Assembly: GCA_030626045.1 (NCBI GenBank)
Contig: DAOUPS010000023.1
Location: forward strand, 1 to 10,720
From: a bacterium
Lineage (GTDB): Bacteria; Patescibacteriota; Minisyncoccia; Moranbacterales; DUUL01
Direction of reading: 5' to 3'
Length of the DNA stretch: 10,720 nucleotides
The position numbers were made by a program, and so were the translations under genes. Numbering within the stretch: the first letter of the stretch is position 1; each line of letters begins with the position of its first letter. The notes below the pieces were generated by a model, which was not told the origin of the DNA, made no database searches, and worked only from the letters and a program-made list of their open reading frames with translations. Positions 1 to 6,511 of this stretch are shown here, piece after piece.

Positions 1-6
1 AAAGGT

Positions 7-35
7 TTGACAGTGCAGGCTAAGTGGAGTAAAAT
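7..35 (+). promoter_or_regulatory. sigma70-type promoter of the mraZ division cluster
   Basis: TTGACA at 7-12 is a perfect -35 hexamer. TAAAAT at 30-35 matches the -10 consensus at five of six positions. The spacer is exactly 17 bp. The predicted transcription start is near 42, giving a leader of about 113 nt before mraZ. No other equally good promoter was seen in the window. The GTGGAG repeats sit between the -35 and -10 elements and just past the start site, which suits repression. Confidence 0.8.
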
Positions 36-63
36 GTAACTGAAGTGGAGAAAAGTGGGGAAA
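22..63 (+). promoter_or_regulatory. Putative MraZ operator (GTGGAG/GTGGGG repeats)
   Basis: Three near-identical units are visible: AAGTGGAGTAAAA from 22, AAGTGGAGAAAA from 43 and AAGTGGGGAAA from 53. Their GTGG cores start at 24, 45 and 55, spaced 21 and 10 bp, so they lie on one face of the helix with one missing unit between the first and second. Known MraZ proteins bind direct repeats of a TGGG/GTGG-type core with about 10 bp period upstream of mraZ. Here the first unit overlaps the promoter spacer and the others lie at or just after the expected start site. Autorepression by the downstream mraZ product is inferred. Confidence 0.8.
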
Positions 64-77
64 TCGCTGTTCTTGAT

Positions 78-127
78 GTCCCAGGAGGACAAAAGGGGGT
101 TCGAGTCTTGTACTTGAACCCCTGGAC
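78..127 (+). promoter_or_regulatory. Structured 5' leader of mraZ mRNA
   Basis: GGGGTTCGAG (96-105) can pair with CTTGAACCCC (113-122) over ten base pairs, including one G-U, around a 7-nt loop. GTCCCAGG (78-85) can alternatively pair with CCTGGAC (121-127) with one bulged C, competing for the base of the first stem. A perfect AGGAGG lies at 83-88 inside this region, 66 nt upstream of the mraZ ATG and not followed by a usable start codon. No U-tract directly follows the stem, so it is not an ordinary terminator. A regulatory role is inference. Confidence 0.45.
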
Positions 128-154
128 GGTTTTAACAGGCTCTAAGAAAATAAC

Positions 155-589
155 ATGTTTATTGGCGAATATCAGCATATTCTAGATGGCAAGAAACGAG
201 TCGCTATTCCGTCAAAGTTTCGCGTAAAATTTCGCAAGGGCGCAGTGATCACGCGGGGGCTTGATAAATGTCTGTTTGTTTATCCAAAGTTGGAGTGGGA
301 AGCAATCGCGGAAAAACTTGGAACGATGCCGGTCGGTGAACGAAAAACGCGAAGTTTTGTTCGGCTGATGCTGGCTGGCGCTGTAGATGTTGAGCTTGAT
401 TCCCAGGGAAGGGTTCTTGTTCCGGAATATCTCAAGAAATATGCGAAACTTTCCAGAAAAGTAATTATTGCCGGACTGTTCAACCGGATTGAGATTTGGG
501 ATGAAAAAGCCTGGGATGCTTATAAACGATCGGCTGAAAAGAATCAGGACAAAATTGCGGAACAGCTCGGAAAGCTTGGTATGTATTAA
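155..589 (+). CDS. mraZ: MraZ, transcriptional regulator of the division/cell-wall cluster
   Basis: This 144-residue protein has the standard length and layout of MraZ: two swapped-hairpin AbrB-like domains. It opens with the family signature MFIGEYQHILD...IPSKFR. The DNA-contact loops are DGKKR (residues 11-15, normally DxKGR, so Gly is replaced by Lys) and DSQGR (82-86). MraZ forms a ring-shaped oligomer that binds repeats upstream of its own gene, and such repeats are present at 22-63. The start at ATG 155 is fixed by an in-frame stop at 143-145 and by the family N-terminus. No Shine-Dalgarno sequence lies within 15 nt of the start. It is the first gene of the cluster and is followed after 30 nt by rsmH. 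The identification is secure; regulation of the whole cluster is inferred from known MraZ behaviour. Confidence 0.96.
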   Translation: MFIGEYQHILDGKKRVAIPSKFRVKFRKGAVITRGLDKCLFVYPKLEWEAIAEKLGTMPVGERKTRSFVRLMLAGAVDVELDSQGRVLVPEYLKKYAKLSRKVIIAGLFNRIEIWDEKAWDAYKRSAEKNQDKIAEQLGKLGMY

Positions 590-619
590 AATTTTTTTGA
601 AGATCAAAACCACAATTTT

Positions 620-1564
620 ATGCACATACCGGTAATGCGTGAAGAGGTTTTAGAATATATTCGTTCTTCCAAAGGCGATGTGGTTGTTGACGCGACTGCC
701 GGTTCAGGAGGCCATACCTTGGAACTGTTAAGATCGGTTGGTAAAAAAGGGCGTGTAGTCGTGATTGATATCGACAATGAAGCGCTTCAAGCAACGAAAG
801 CGCGGATAGAAAAAGAGGAGAAAGATCTTCTCAGCAGAGTTATATTTGTGAATGATAATTTTATAAATATAGCCAAGATTGTACATGAAGCATGTCCCTC
901 GCAAAGACCGGCAGCCATTGTTGCCGACTTGGGATGGAGGATCGAACAAATTGAAGATAAAAAATATGGACTAAGCTTCCAGAGAGAGAGTCCGCTGGAT
1001 ATGAGATTGAGCAAAAAGGCGGGGAATATAACAGCCTTTGATATTGTGAACATGTGGAGTGAAGAACGGCTTTCTGATCTTTTTAGTGTTTACGGTGAAG
1101 AGCGAAACTCGCGTTTGATCGCCAGAAGAATTATTGAAAGCCGGAAAGAAAAACCTATCAGAACGACGCTTGAACTTGCTGAAATAGTCAGATCTTCGAA
1201 GAAAGCAAGAAGGGGAAAGATACATCCGGCCACCAAAGTATTTCAAGCCCTGAGAATTGTTGTCAATGACGAAATTGAAAATCTTAAGAAGTTTATTGAT
1301 GAGTCAATCGGTGTTTTAGGCAGAGGAGGAAGGCTGGCAATCATTTCATTCCATTCTCTTGAAGACAGGACCGTTAAGCATGGATTTCGGAGAAATGCAG
1401 GCGTAGGTATTTATTCGAAACAGAGGCCAGTGCACTTGTGTGATGAACAGCATAAAATAAAAATAATCACGAAAAAGCCTGTAACCCCGAATAGAAAAGA
1501 AGTTTTGAATAATCCGCGTTCACGAAGCGCAAAATTAAGAATTGCCGAAAAAATTATCAATTAA
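620..1564 (+). CDS. rsmH: RsmH (MraW), 16S rRNA C1402 N4-methyltransferase
   Basis: SAM-dependent methyltransferase that modifies the N4 of cytidine 1402 in the 16S rRNA decoding centre. At 314 residues it has the usual length. Visible motifs are the N-terminal HIPVMREEVLEYI, the SAM-binding loop VVDATAGSGGHT (about 22-33), an acidic VVVIDIDNEAL strand, FVNDNF, SPLDMRL, and the helical-insert signature HPATKVFQALRIVVNDE. The C-terminal part contains GGRLAIISFHSLEDRTVK. The segment DLGWRIEQIEDKKYGLSF replaces the common DLGVSS..LD..RGFSF; this looks like a lineage variant, not a loss, because the surrounding motifs are intact. The start at ATG 620 fits the family. No Shine-Dalgarno sequence is present. 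It sits in its classical place between mraZ and ftsL. Its stop codon is directly followed by a GGGACAGTTTCTC motif. Confidence 0.96.
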   Translation: MHIPVMREEVLEYIRSSKGDVVVDATAGSGGHTLELLRSVGKKGRVVVIDIDNEALQATKARIEKEEKDLLSRVIFVNDNFINIAKIVHEACPSQRPAAIVADLGWRIEQIEDKKYGLSFQRESPLDMRLSKKAGNITAFDIVNMWSEERLSDLFSVYGEERNSRLIARRIIESRKEKPIRTTLELAEIVRSSKKARRGKIHPATKVFQALRIVVNDEIENLKKFIDESIGVLGRGGRLAIISFHSLEDRTVKHGFRRNAGVGIYSKQRPVHLCDEQHKIKIITKKPVTPNRKEVLNNPRSRSAKLRIAEKIIN

Positions 1565-1579
1565 GGGACAGTTTCTCAA
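1565..1579 (+). repeat. Stop-adjacent GGGAYWGTTTCC motif, copy after rsmH
   Basis: GGGACAGTTTCTCAA begins at the base right after the rsmH TAA. It resembles GGGACTGTTTCCAA after ftsL and GGGATTGTTTCCAA after priA. No pairing arm is present in this gap, so it cannot form the long hairpin seen at the two minus-strand sites. Confidence 0.4.
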
Positions 1580-1611
1580 TACAAAAATACATCATTAATA
1601 ATCGATTTTCT

Positions 1612-1620
1612 GGGGGGGGG
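1612..1620. repeat. Homopolymer run of nine G
   Basis: Nine consecutive G residues lie in the rsmH-ftsL spacer, 24 nt upstream of the ftsL-like start. An in-frame TGA at 1627-1629 shows the tract is outside the coding region, so length changes would not shift the ftsL frame. It could affect transcription or leader structure, or be a sequencing or assembly-sensitive site. Confidence 0.6.
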
Positions 1621-1644
1621 AATCTTTGACTACCTTCATTTGCC

Positions 1645-1968
1645 ATGGTTTATAGAAATTACCAAAATAGAGTGCAAAAGAAGAAAAAAGTCAGTAGAAC
1701 TGCCTCGGTTTTTTCGTTGCTTATGGCCGTTTCAATTGTTGGTATTTTATATATTGTTCAAGTTAATGAACTTGCAACAATGGGCTATGAAATAAAAAGC
1801 AAAGAGAAGAAGATCGAAGAGCTTGAAAAAATGAACGAGACATTAAAAATACGCGCCGCGGAACTGAAATCAATGCATAATCTTGAGATTGAAAAGAAAA
1901 GAATGCAAATGAAAAAACCCAATGAGATCAGTTATGTCGAATTGGAAAATCCGGTTGCGCTTCTTTAA
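1645..1968 (+). CDS. ftsL: FtsL/DivIC-like septum protein
   Basis: A 107-residue bitopic membrane protein with FtsL architecture. It has a basic cytoplasmic N-terminus (KKKK at about 12-15), one transmembrane helix at about residues 22-40 (FSLLMAVSIVGILYIVQV), then a charged heptad-patterned coiled coil over about 42-90 (KSKEKKIEELEKMNETLKI). FtsL and DivIC/FtsB pair through such coiled coils and activate the septal synthase FtsWI. Sequence conservation in this family is poor, so the call rests on topology plus its position between rsmH and the ftsI-type PBP, the standard ftsL slot. An in-frame stop at 1627-1629 and the lack of a Met between residue 1 and the membrane helix support the ATG at 1645. 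DivIC or FtsB would be the alternative name. Confidence 0.75.
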   Translation: MVYRNYQNRVQKKKKVSRTASVFSLLMAVSIVGILYIVQVNELATMGYEIKSKEKKIEELEKMNETLKIRAAELKSMHNLEIEKKRMQMKKPNEISYVELENPVALL

Positions 1969-1970
1969 TA

Positions 1971-1985
1971 GGGGACTGTTTCCAA
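1971..1985 (+). repeat. Stop-adjacent GGGAYWGTTTCC motif, copy after ftsL
   Basis: GGGGACTGTTTCCAA starts two bases after the ftsL TAA (1966-1968). It shares GTTTCCAA with the copy after priA on the minus strand. Only 18 nt separate it from the ftsI ATG at 2004, so it takes up nearly half of the spacer and could influence ftsI translation. No complementary arm is seen in the gap. Confidence 0.45.
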
Positions 1986-2003
1986 GTTAAACTAAATAAC
2001 GGA

Positions 2004-3845
2004 ATGCTGTCCAGGAAATCGAAACAAGGCAATAATAGCGAAATCAGATCTTGCTATGTGTCGAGTGCGAGGATCTATGCGATTGTTTTGCTCATTTTCT
2101 TTTTAGGCGGATTGGTTTTTTTCCGCCTTTATGCCATTCAAGTTCGTGCGCATGAGCAGTATAAAGAATATGCGAACAATCAACATAGGCTGTGCCAAGC
2201 GATCTTGCCTCTCCGAGGTGAAATTTTTTTGCGTGAAAAAGATCAGCTATTTCCTGTAGCGGTGAATGAAGAACTTATGACCGTATTTGCTATTCCGAAT
2301 GAAATTGAGAATCCGGAACTTGCCGCAAGGGCTATTGCTGAAATTCTGAATTTGGACTATGCCGATGTTATTTCAAAATTGTCGAAAAAGAATGATCTAT
2401 ACGAGGTACTTAAAAGAAAGCTGGATCATAGAGAGGTTGAGGCGATAAACAACAGTTTGATCAAGGGTATTTATATGGAGGGTGAGCGGTGGCGCTATTA
2501 TCCGGGAGATCATCTTGCCGCTCAAAGCATTGGATTTGTTGGTTATGACGGCGATCAAGTTAAAGGGCAGTATGGCATCGAAAGTTTTTTTGAACAACAG
2601 CTCAAGGGAAGTGCCGGAATGCTTGAACAAGAACACGATACATTTGGCCGATGGATATCAATTGGATCCAAGTCGATCATTCCGGTTAAACATGGCAGTG
2701 AAATTGTTTTGACACTGGATCATGTCTTACAGTTCAAAGCTGAATCCGCTTTAAAAAATGCCGTGAATCGCCACGATGCAAATGGTGGTAGAATAATAAT
2801 TGTTGATCCATATTCCGGTAAGATCATTACAATGGCAATATATCCCAGTTTTGATCTTAATGAATATTCTGATGCTGAAGATATGGCAGTATATAAGAAT
2901 TCTTTGGTTTCTGACAGTTATGAATGCGGATCTGTTTTTAAACCAATTACCATGTCTGCGGGACTGGATACTGGAAAGGTAGCTCCTGATTCGACTTATA
3001 CCGACACAGGCCAGGTTATTGAGGCCGGTTTCACTATTACAAATTCCGATGGGAAAGCCTATGGCAAGCAAACAATGACAGATGTTATTGAAAAATCCCT
3101 CAATACAGGCGCGATCTTTGTGGCACGGGAAGTTGGAAATCAGCATTTTCTGAAATATATTAAAGATTTTGGATTTGGGAAGAAAACAGGAATTCAGGTT
3201 CCCGGAGAAGCCACCGGGAATATATCAAATCTTTCCACAAACAGAGATATTGAATTTTATACGGCGTCATTCGGGCAGGGAATAGCCGTAACGCCGCTTC
3301 AATTAACAATGGCATACGCTGTAATGGCGAATGGAGGCGAACTTTACGAACCGCAAATTGTTGAGAAGATCGTTGATGCAGACAAAAGAGAGATTATTTC
3401 GGAAAAGAAGCACGGCAAAGCGGTTATTTCCAAACAAGCTGCGAATCAGATCACGTTAATGCTCGAAAGCAATGTAAATAACGGGCACGGAAAACTGGCC
3501 GGTGTTCCGGGATATCGAGTGGCCGGAAAAACAGGTACAGCGCAAATTTCTGACAAAGAAAAAGGAGGATATCTTGAGGATGCGACAACAGGTACTTTTG
3601 CCGGATTTGCTCCGGTTGACAATCCGATTTTTGTAATGACGGTGATCATTGATCATCCAAAAGATGTTGAATGGGCTGAAAGCACTGCGGCTCCGGTATT
3701 TGGCGAATTATCCAAATTTATGTTTGATTATTTCGGCATTGAACCGACAGAGGAGTTTTCCTCAAAAGATCTGGAAAAATTTTCGAAGATACACAACTAT
3801 CTTGCCGAAGAAGATGAAGAAAAGGAGGAAGAAGAACAAGAGTGA
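2004..3845 (+). CDS. ftsI: Class B penicillin-binding protein (FtsI/PBP2-type transpeptidase)
   Basis: Septal peptidoglycan transpeptidase that crosslinks stem peptides outside the membrane, working with FtsW and FtsL-type partners. The 613 residues show a cytoplasmic N-tail, one membrane anchor at about 24-43, the pedestal motif RGEIF (71-75), and a transpeptidase domain from about 235. All three active-site motifs are present: SVFK (nucleophile Ser310, Lys313), SLN (365-367) and KTGT (509-512). The usual EPGS before the first motif is ECGS here (Cys308). No PASTA domains follow. The last 12 residues are almost entirely acidic (602-613, mainly Glu), an unusual extracytoplasmic tail. The start at ATG 2004 leaves a short basic N-terminus before the anchor. 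Position after ftsL points to FtsI rather than the elongation PBP2. It is the only gene in the window that ends with TGA. Confidence 0.93.
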   Translation: MLSRKSKQGNNSEIRSCYVSSARIYAIVLLIFFLGGLVFFRLYAIQVRAHEQYKEYANNQHRLCQAILPLRGEIFLREKDQLFPVAVNEELMTVFAIPNEIENPELAARAIAEILNLDYADVISKLSKKNDLYEVLKRKLDHREVEAINNSLIKGIYMEGERWRYYPGDHLAAQSIGFVGYDGDQVKGQYGIESFFEQQLKGSAGMLEQEHDTFGRWISIGSKSIIPVKHGSEIVLTLDHVLQFKAESALKNAVNRHDANGGRIIIVDPYSGKIITMAIYPSFDLNEYSDAEDMAVYKNSLVSDSYECGSVFKPITMSAGLDTGKVAPDSTYTDTGQVIEAGFTITNSDGKAYGKQTMTDVIEKSLNTGAIFVAREVGNQHFLKYIKDFGFGKKTGIQVPGEATGNISNLSTNRDIEFYTASFGQGIAVTPLQLTMAYAVMANGGELYEPQIVEKIVDADKREIISEKKHGKAVISKQAANQITLMLESNVNNGHGKLAGVPGYRVAGKTGTAQISDKEKGGYLEDATTGTFAGFAPVDNPIFVMTVIIDHPKDVEWAESTAAPVFGELSKFMFDYFGIEPTEEFSSKDLEKFSKIHNYLAEEDEEKEEEEQE

Positions 3846-3846
3846 T

Positions 3847-3891
3847 ATGTTTAGTGTTTTTGAAACTTATGAGGAAATGAAAACAGCCTAA
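3847..3891 (+). CDS. Possible 14-residue micro-ORF between ftsI and murF
   Basis: An ATG one base after the ftsI TGA opens a 14-codon frame (MFSVFETYEEMKTA) ending in TAA, 32 nt before murF. The purine-rich end of ftsI (GAGGAAGAAG region) lies upstream and could aid reinitiation. It may instead be chance or decayed ftsI 3' sequence. No function is recognised, and coding status is unproven. Confidence 0.15.
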   Translation: MFSVFETYEEMKTA

Positions 3892-3923
3892 AGACATCTC
3901 ATTTTTTAAAACGATCTATTTTT

Positions 3924-5270
3924 ATGAATGAACGAAAAACAAAAAAATTAATAGTTCTTGAAAAAATTCTTCGAGGAATGGCTATTATGGTACTGAAGAG
4001 GCATAAACCAAAAATTGTTGCCATCACGGGCAGTGTCGGAAAAACGATGACCAAAGAAGCTGTTTGGCTGCTGCTGTCGCGGTATTTTTCAGTTAGGAAG
4101 AATGAAATGAATTATAATAATGAAGTTGGAGTACCGTTGACAATTATTGGGGCAAATTCAGGAGAGAGCTCGATCACCGGATGGTCATTGGTGTTTTTGA
4201 AATGGATTGTAACGATGGCTAATTTTAAGTATCCCAAGATCTTGGTTTTGGAAATGGGAGCCGATAATCCCGGGGACATAAAATATCTGTGTGATTTTGT
4301 TCCAATTGATGTCGGGATCATCACCAGTATAGGCATTTCTCATCTGGAATATTTTAGAACAGCAAAAGCGGTTGCCAAGGAAAAGGGAACGCTTGTGAAA
4401 AGTGTTCCCGTAAATGGGCTGGCTGTACTTAATTATGATAACGAAGAAATTCGGAAATTACGAAAGAATTTAAAAACGAATATCATAACATACGGATTCC
4501 ATGAAAAAGCCAATATGCAAGCGTCAGATGTTTTGCATGAATACAAAAGCTTTACAACCAAAAAAGGGCAAGAAATTCAACTTATAAAAGGCCTTTCATT
4601 TAAACTTAATTGCCACGGAAAAATTATTCCGATCAAACTCTCTTTGGGAATTGGGTATCCGCAAATTTATTCTGCGCTGGCTGCGCTCTCGGTAGGACAT
4701 TATTTTAAATTGAATCTTATTGAAGCATCTCAGACGCTTAAGAGGTTTCCTCAACTGGCCGGAAGAATGGCATTGCTGAAAGGAATAAAAAATACGGCAA
4801 TAATTGACGACACATATAACAGTGTTCCGGATAGTGTTCTAGCTGCGCTTGAAACTTTGGATAAAATCAAAGCCAATAGAAAAATTGTTGTTTTAGGAGA
4901 TATGCTGGAACTGGGTGCTGAAGAGGAACAGGCGCATAGAAATATAGGAATTGAAGTCTTCAACCGCGGCGATATTGATTTTTTTATAACAGTAGGAAAG
5001 CGCATGGTCTTTGCGGCAGAAGAATATCGCAAGAAAGCAGAAAAAAGAGATTCTTCCGCCAGTCGTATCGGTTGCTTTAATGAACCGGCGGAGGCGGGCG
5101 TATTTATTCAACATATTCTTAAAGAAGGGGACGTTGTTTTGGTAAAAGGATCACAGGGAATGAGAATGGAAAAAATTATTGAAGAGATCATGGCTAATCC
5201 AAACAAAAAAGACTCACTTTTAGTGAGGCAAGATAAAACGTGGAAGAGGAAAGAGTATAGTATCCCATAA
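3924..5270 (+). CDS. murF: MurF-type Mur ligase lacking the N-terminal UDP-binding domain
   Basis: ATP-dependent cytoplasmic ligase that adds the D-Ala-D-Ala dipeptide to the UDP-MurNAc peptide in peptidoglycan synthesis. In order along 448 residues: P-loop TGSVGKT (35-41), NNEVGVP (65-71), LEMGADNPGDI (109-119), SIGISHLEYF with His140, AKEKG (151-155, region of the carbamylated lysine), then the MurF-diagnostic DDTYNSVPDS and VVLGDMLELG, and the C-terminal VLVKGSQGMRMEKI. Ordinary MurF has roughly 100 residues of uridine-binding domain before the P-loop; here only about 34 precede it, and they are basic and hydrophobic. Similar short MurF proteins are typical of CPR bacteria as far as recalled. 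The reading frame is intact, so this is domain absence, not decay. The start at ATG 3924 has no Shine-Dalgarno sequence. It is the last gene of the cluster before the terminator. Confidence 0.9.
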   Translation: MNERKTKKLIVLEKILRGMAIMVLKRHKPKIVAITGSVGKTMTKEAVWLLLSRYFSVRKNEMNYNNEVGVPLTIIGANSGESSITGWSLVFLKWIVTMANFKYPKILVLEMGADNPGDIKYLCDFVPIDVGIITSIGISHLEYFRTAKAVAKEKGTLVKSVPVNGLAVLNYDNEEIRKLRKNLKTNIITYGFHEKANMQASDVLHEYKSFTTKKGQEIQLIKGLSFKLNCHGKIIPIKLSLGIGYPQIYSALAALSVGHYFKLNLIEASQTLKRFPQLAGRMALLKGIKNTAIIDDTYNSVPDSVLAALETLDKIKANRKIVVLGDMLELGAEEEQAHRNIGIEVFNRGDIDFFITVGKRMVFAAEEYRKKAEKRDSSASRIGCFNEPAEAGVFIQHILKEGDVVLVKGSQGMRMEKIIEEIMANPNKKDSLLVRQDKTWKRKEYSIP

Positions 5271-5289
5271 AAGGCTGTTCTGAATTGGC

Positions 5290-5354
5290 AAGGTTGAACC
5301 TTGATATCCACAAAATCCCCTTTTAAGGGGATTTTTAACTCAAAGTTCAACCTT
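5290..5354. terminator. Nested, probably bidirectional rho-independent terminator
   Basis: AAAATCCCC (5312-5320), a 6-nt loop, and GGGGATTTT (5327-5335) form a nine-pair stem with an A-run before and a T-run (5332-5336) after, so it can act on either strand. An outer inverted repeat, AAGGTTGAACCTT (5290-5302) against AAAGTTCAACCTT (about 5342-5354), encloses it. It begins about 20 nt after the murF stop and serves the convergent junction with the minus-strand gene ending at 5552. Function on the plus strand is well supported; on the minus strand the trailing T-run is shorter. Confidence 0.85.
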
Positions 5355-5397
5355 TAGTCTGACGGTAGCTGAACAAAAAGTATCCGATATTAAGGAA

Positions 5398-5508
5398 AAT
5401 GACCAATGATCAATAACCAATTTACAATCAATTTTCAAGTACCAATGTTCAATGATCAATGGTCAATCCAGTGTCATTGATAACTGAGAAATTGTAAATT
5501 GAAAATTC
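5398..5508. repeat. Degenerate heptad (AATNNNC) array with an inverted continuation
   Basis: From 5398 to 5471 the sequence divides into successive 7-mers: AATGACC, AATGATC, AATAACC, AATTTAC, a 4-base AATC, AATTTTC, AAGTACC, AATGTTC, AATGATC, AATGGTC, AATCCAG. On the other strand 5508-5472 reads AATTTTC, AATTTAC, AATTTCTC, AGTTATC, AATGACA. The two halves are therefore inverted and partly complementary. No ORF spans the array. It fills most of the 281-bp convergent gap (5271-5551) beyond the terminator; nothing else was recognised there. Confidence 0.7.
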
Positions 5509-5551
5509 AGCGCCGGATCTATTATGAGAATGGTCAAAATAAAACACCGCT

Positions 5552-6499
5552 TTATTGCTGGGCACTTTGTTCTGAATCTTGTTTTGCCTGTTGTGCCGCT
5601 TCCTCGAGGGTTTTTTTAAGACTTTCATAACTACTGATGCTATTGTACACGTCAATAATATTCATGTCATAAAGCCGTGATGCTGCTTGAAAACTTCTAA
5701 TTGCATCGTTATCATAGACAAGCAATGTTCCAATGGGGATGTTGCTTTTTCTGTCCTCAAGATATTCAAGAGGTATATTAATAGATCCTTCAATATTATC
5801 TGAGGAAAATTCAATCGCTGGCCTTACGTCGAGAAAAATAAAGAACTGGCCGGCTTTTATTTTATTTTTTATATCTTCAGCTGAAATGGACGCAACTTTT
5901 ATAAGATCCTCGGTTAGTGTTGGACTGCCCAGAGATATTAATTCATATCCGCTTTGTGAATAATTCAAAATGCCTCCTTCAAGATACTTTATATCAACTC
6001 CCTCATTTTCAAGATGCTCCGTGAATATTTTTCCAATTTGATTATTTTCCCGATCAATAATTATCACTTGTTTCGTTCTGCTTACAGTGTTGATCCTTTC
6101 GTTGATCTGTGAAAGAGGGATATTTATTGATGACTCTATGTGCTTAAAAGTATATTCGCTGTACTCGCGTATATCCACAAGCTGGACATTCTTATTTCTA
6201 ATTCCTTTGAACACATCAGAGGGACTGGCATAAGTGACATTGGGCTCGATATCTTCATTTTGGCTTTTTTCAAATTTTTCAAATGCAGTTGTTTCTTGTT
6301 TGTGTTCACGGTCCTTTTTGGCAATAAATACCATACAGACCAAGCAAATACACGCAAAACTGGCAATAAACATCCTCACTCCCAGCGGTGCAGAAGGTTT
6401 TGGCTGCCGTTTTTCAGCTTGGACGGATCTATGGACAGTGCGTTGCGGATAGTGATAATGCTGAGTACGGGGATAGCGTTTGCGATTTTGATGTATCAT
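5552..6499 (-). CDS. Membrane-anchored tandem rhodanese-like protein, both domains without catalytic Cys
   Basis: A 315-residue protein with a very basic, His- and Tyr-rich N-terminus (1-41), one membrane helix at about 42-60 containing Cys50, Cys52 and Cys55, and two rhodanese-like domains (about 90-187 and 200-297). Each domain has the entry motif: VDIREYSEYTFKHIESSINIPL in the first and LDVRPAIEFSSDNIEGSINIPL in the second. At the active-loop position, normally Cys, the sequences are IIIDRENN (Asp149) and LVYDNDAI (Asp263). Sulfurtransferase activity is thus unlikely; a binding or sensing role outside the membrane is inferred from positive-inside topology. The C-terminus (301-315) is Gln/Ala/Ser-rich. 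It is the last gene of the minus-strand run, 56 nt after fmt, with a hairpin in that gap. No specific family name is recognised. Confidence 0.8.
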   Translation of the reverse strand: MIHQNRKRYPRTQHYHYPQRTVHRSVQAEKRQPKPSAPLGVRMFIASFACICLVCMVFIAKKDREHKQETTAFEKFEKSQNEDIEPNVTYASPSDVFKGIRNKNVQLVDIREYSEYTFKHIESSINIPLSQINERINTVSRTKQVIIIDRENNQIGKIFTEHLENEGVDIKYLEGGILNYSQSGYELISLGSPTLTEDLIKVASISAEDIKNKIKAGQFFIFLDVRPAIEFSSDNIEGSINIPLEYLEDRKSNIPIGTLLVYDNDAIRSFQAASRLYDMNIIDVYNSISSYESLKKTLEEAAQQAKQDSEQSAQQ

Positions 6500-6511
6500 T
6501 TTACTTGTTGG

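Noticed and set aside
83..154. Leader peptide after the AGGAGG at 83-88
   Set aside because: No ATG or GTG follows at a workable distance; the only TTG frames begin about 20 nt away and run into mraZ out of frame.
212..625. 137-codon minus-strand frame antisense to mraZ
   Set aside because: mraZ on the plus strand has clear family signatures across the same span; this frame is a shadow.
1626..1656. Possible second promoter (TTGACT with TATAGA) ahead of ftsL
   Set aside because: The -10 match is poor, the spacing is 19 bp, and the -10 falls inside the ftsL coding region, so it could not express a full-length ftsL message.
2751..3146. 131-codon minus-strand frame antisense to ftsI
   Set aside because: It overlaps the transpeptidase active-site region of ftsI and has no independent support.
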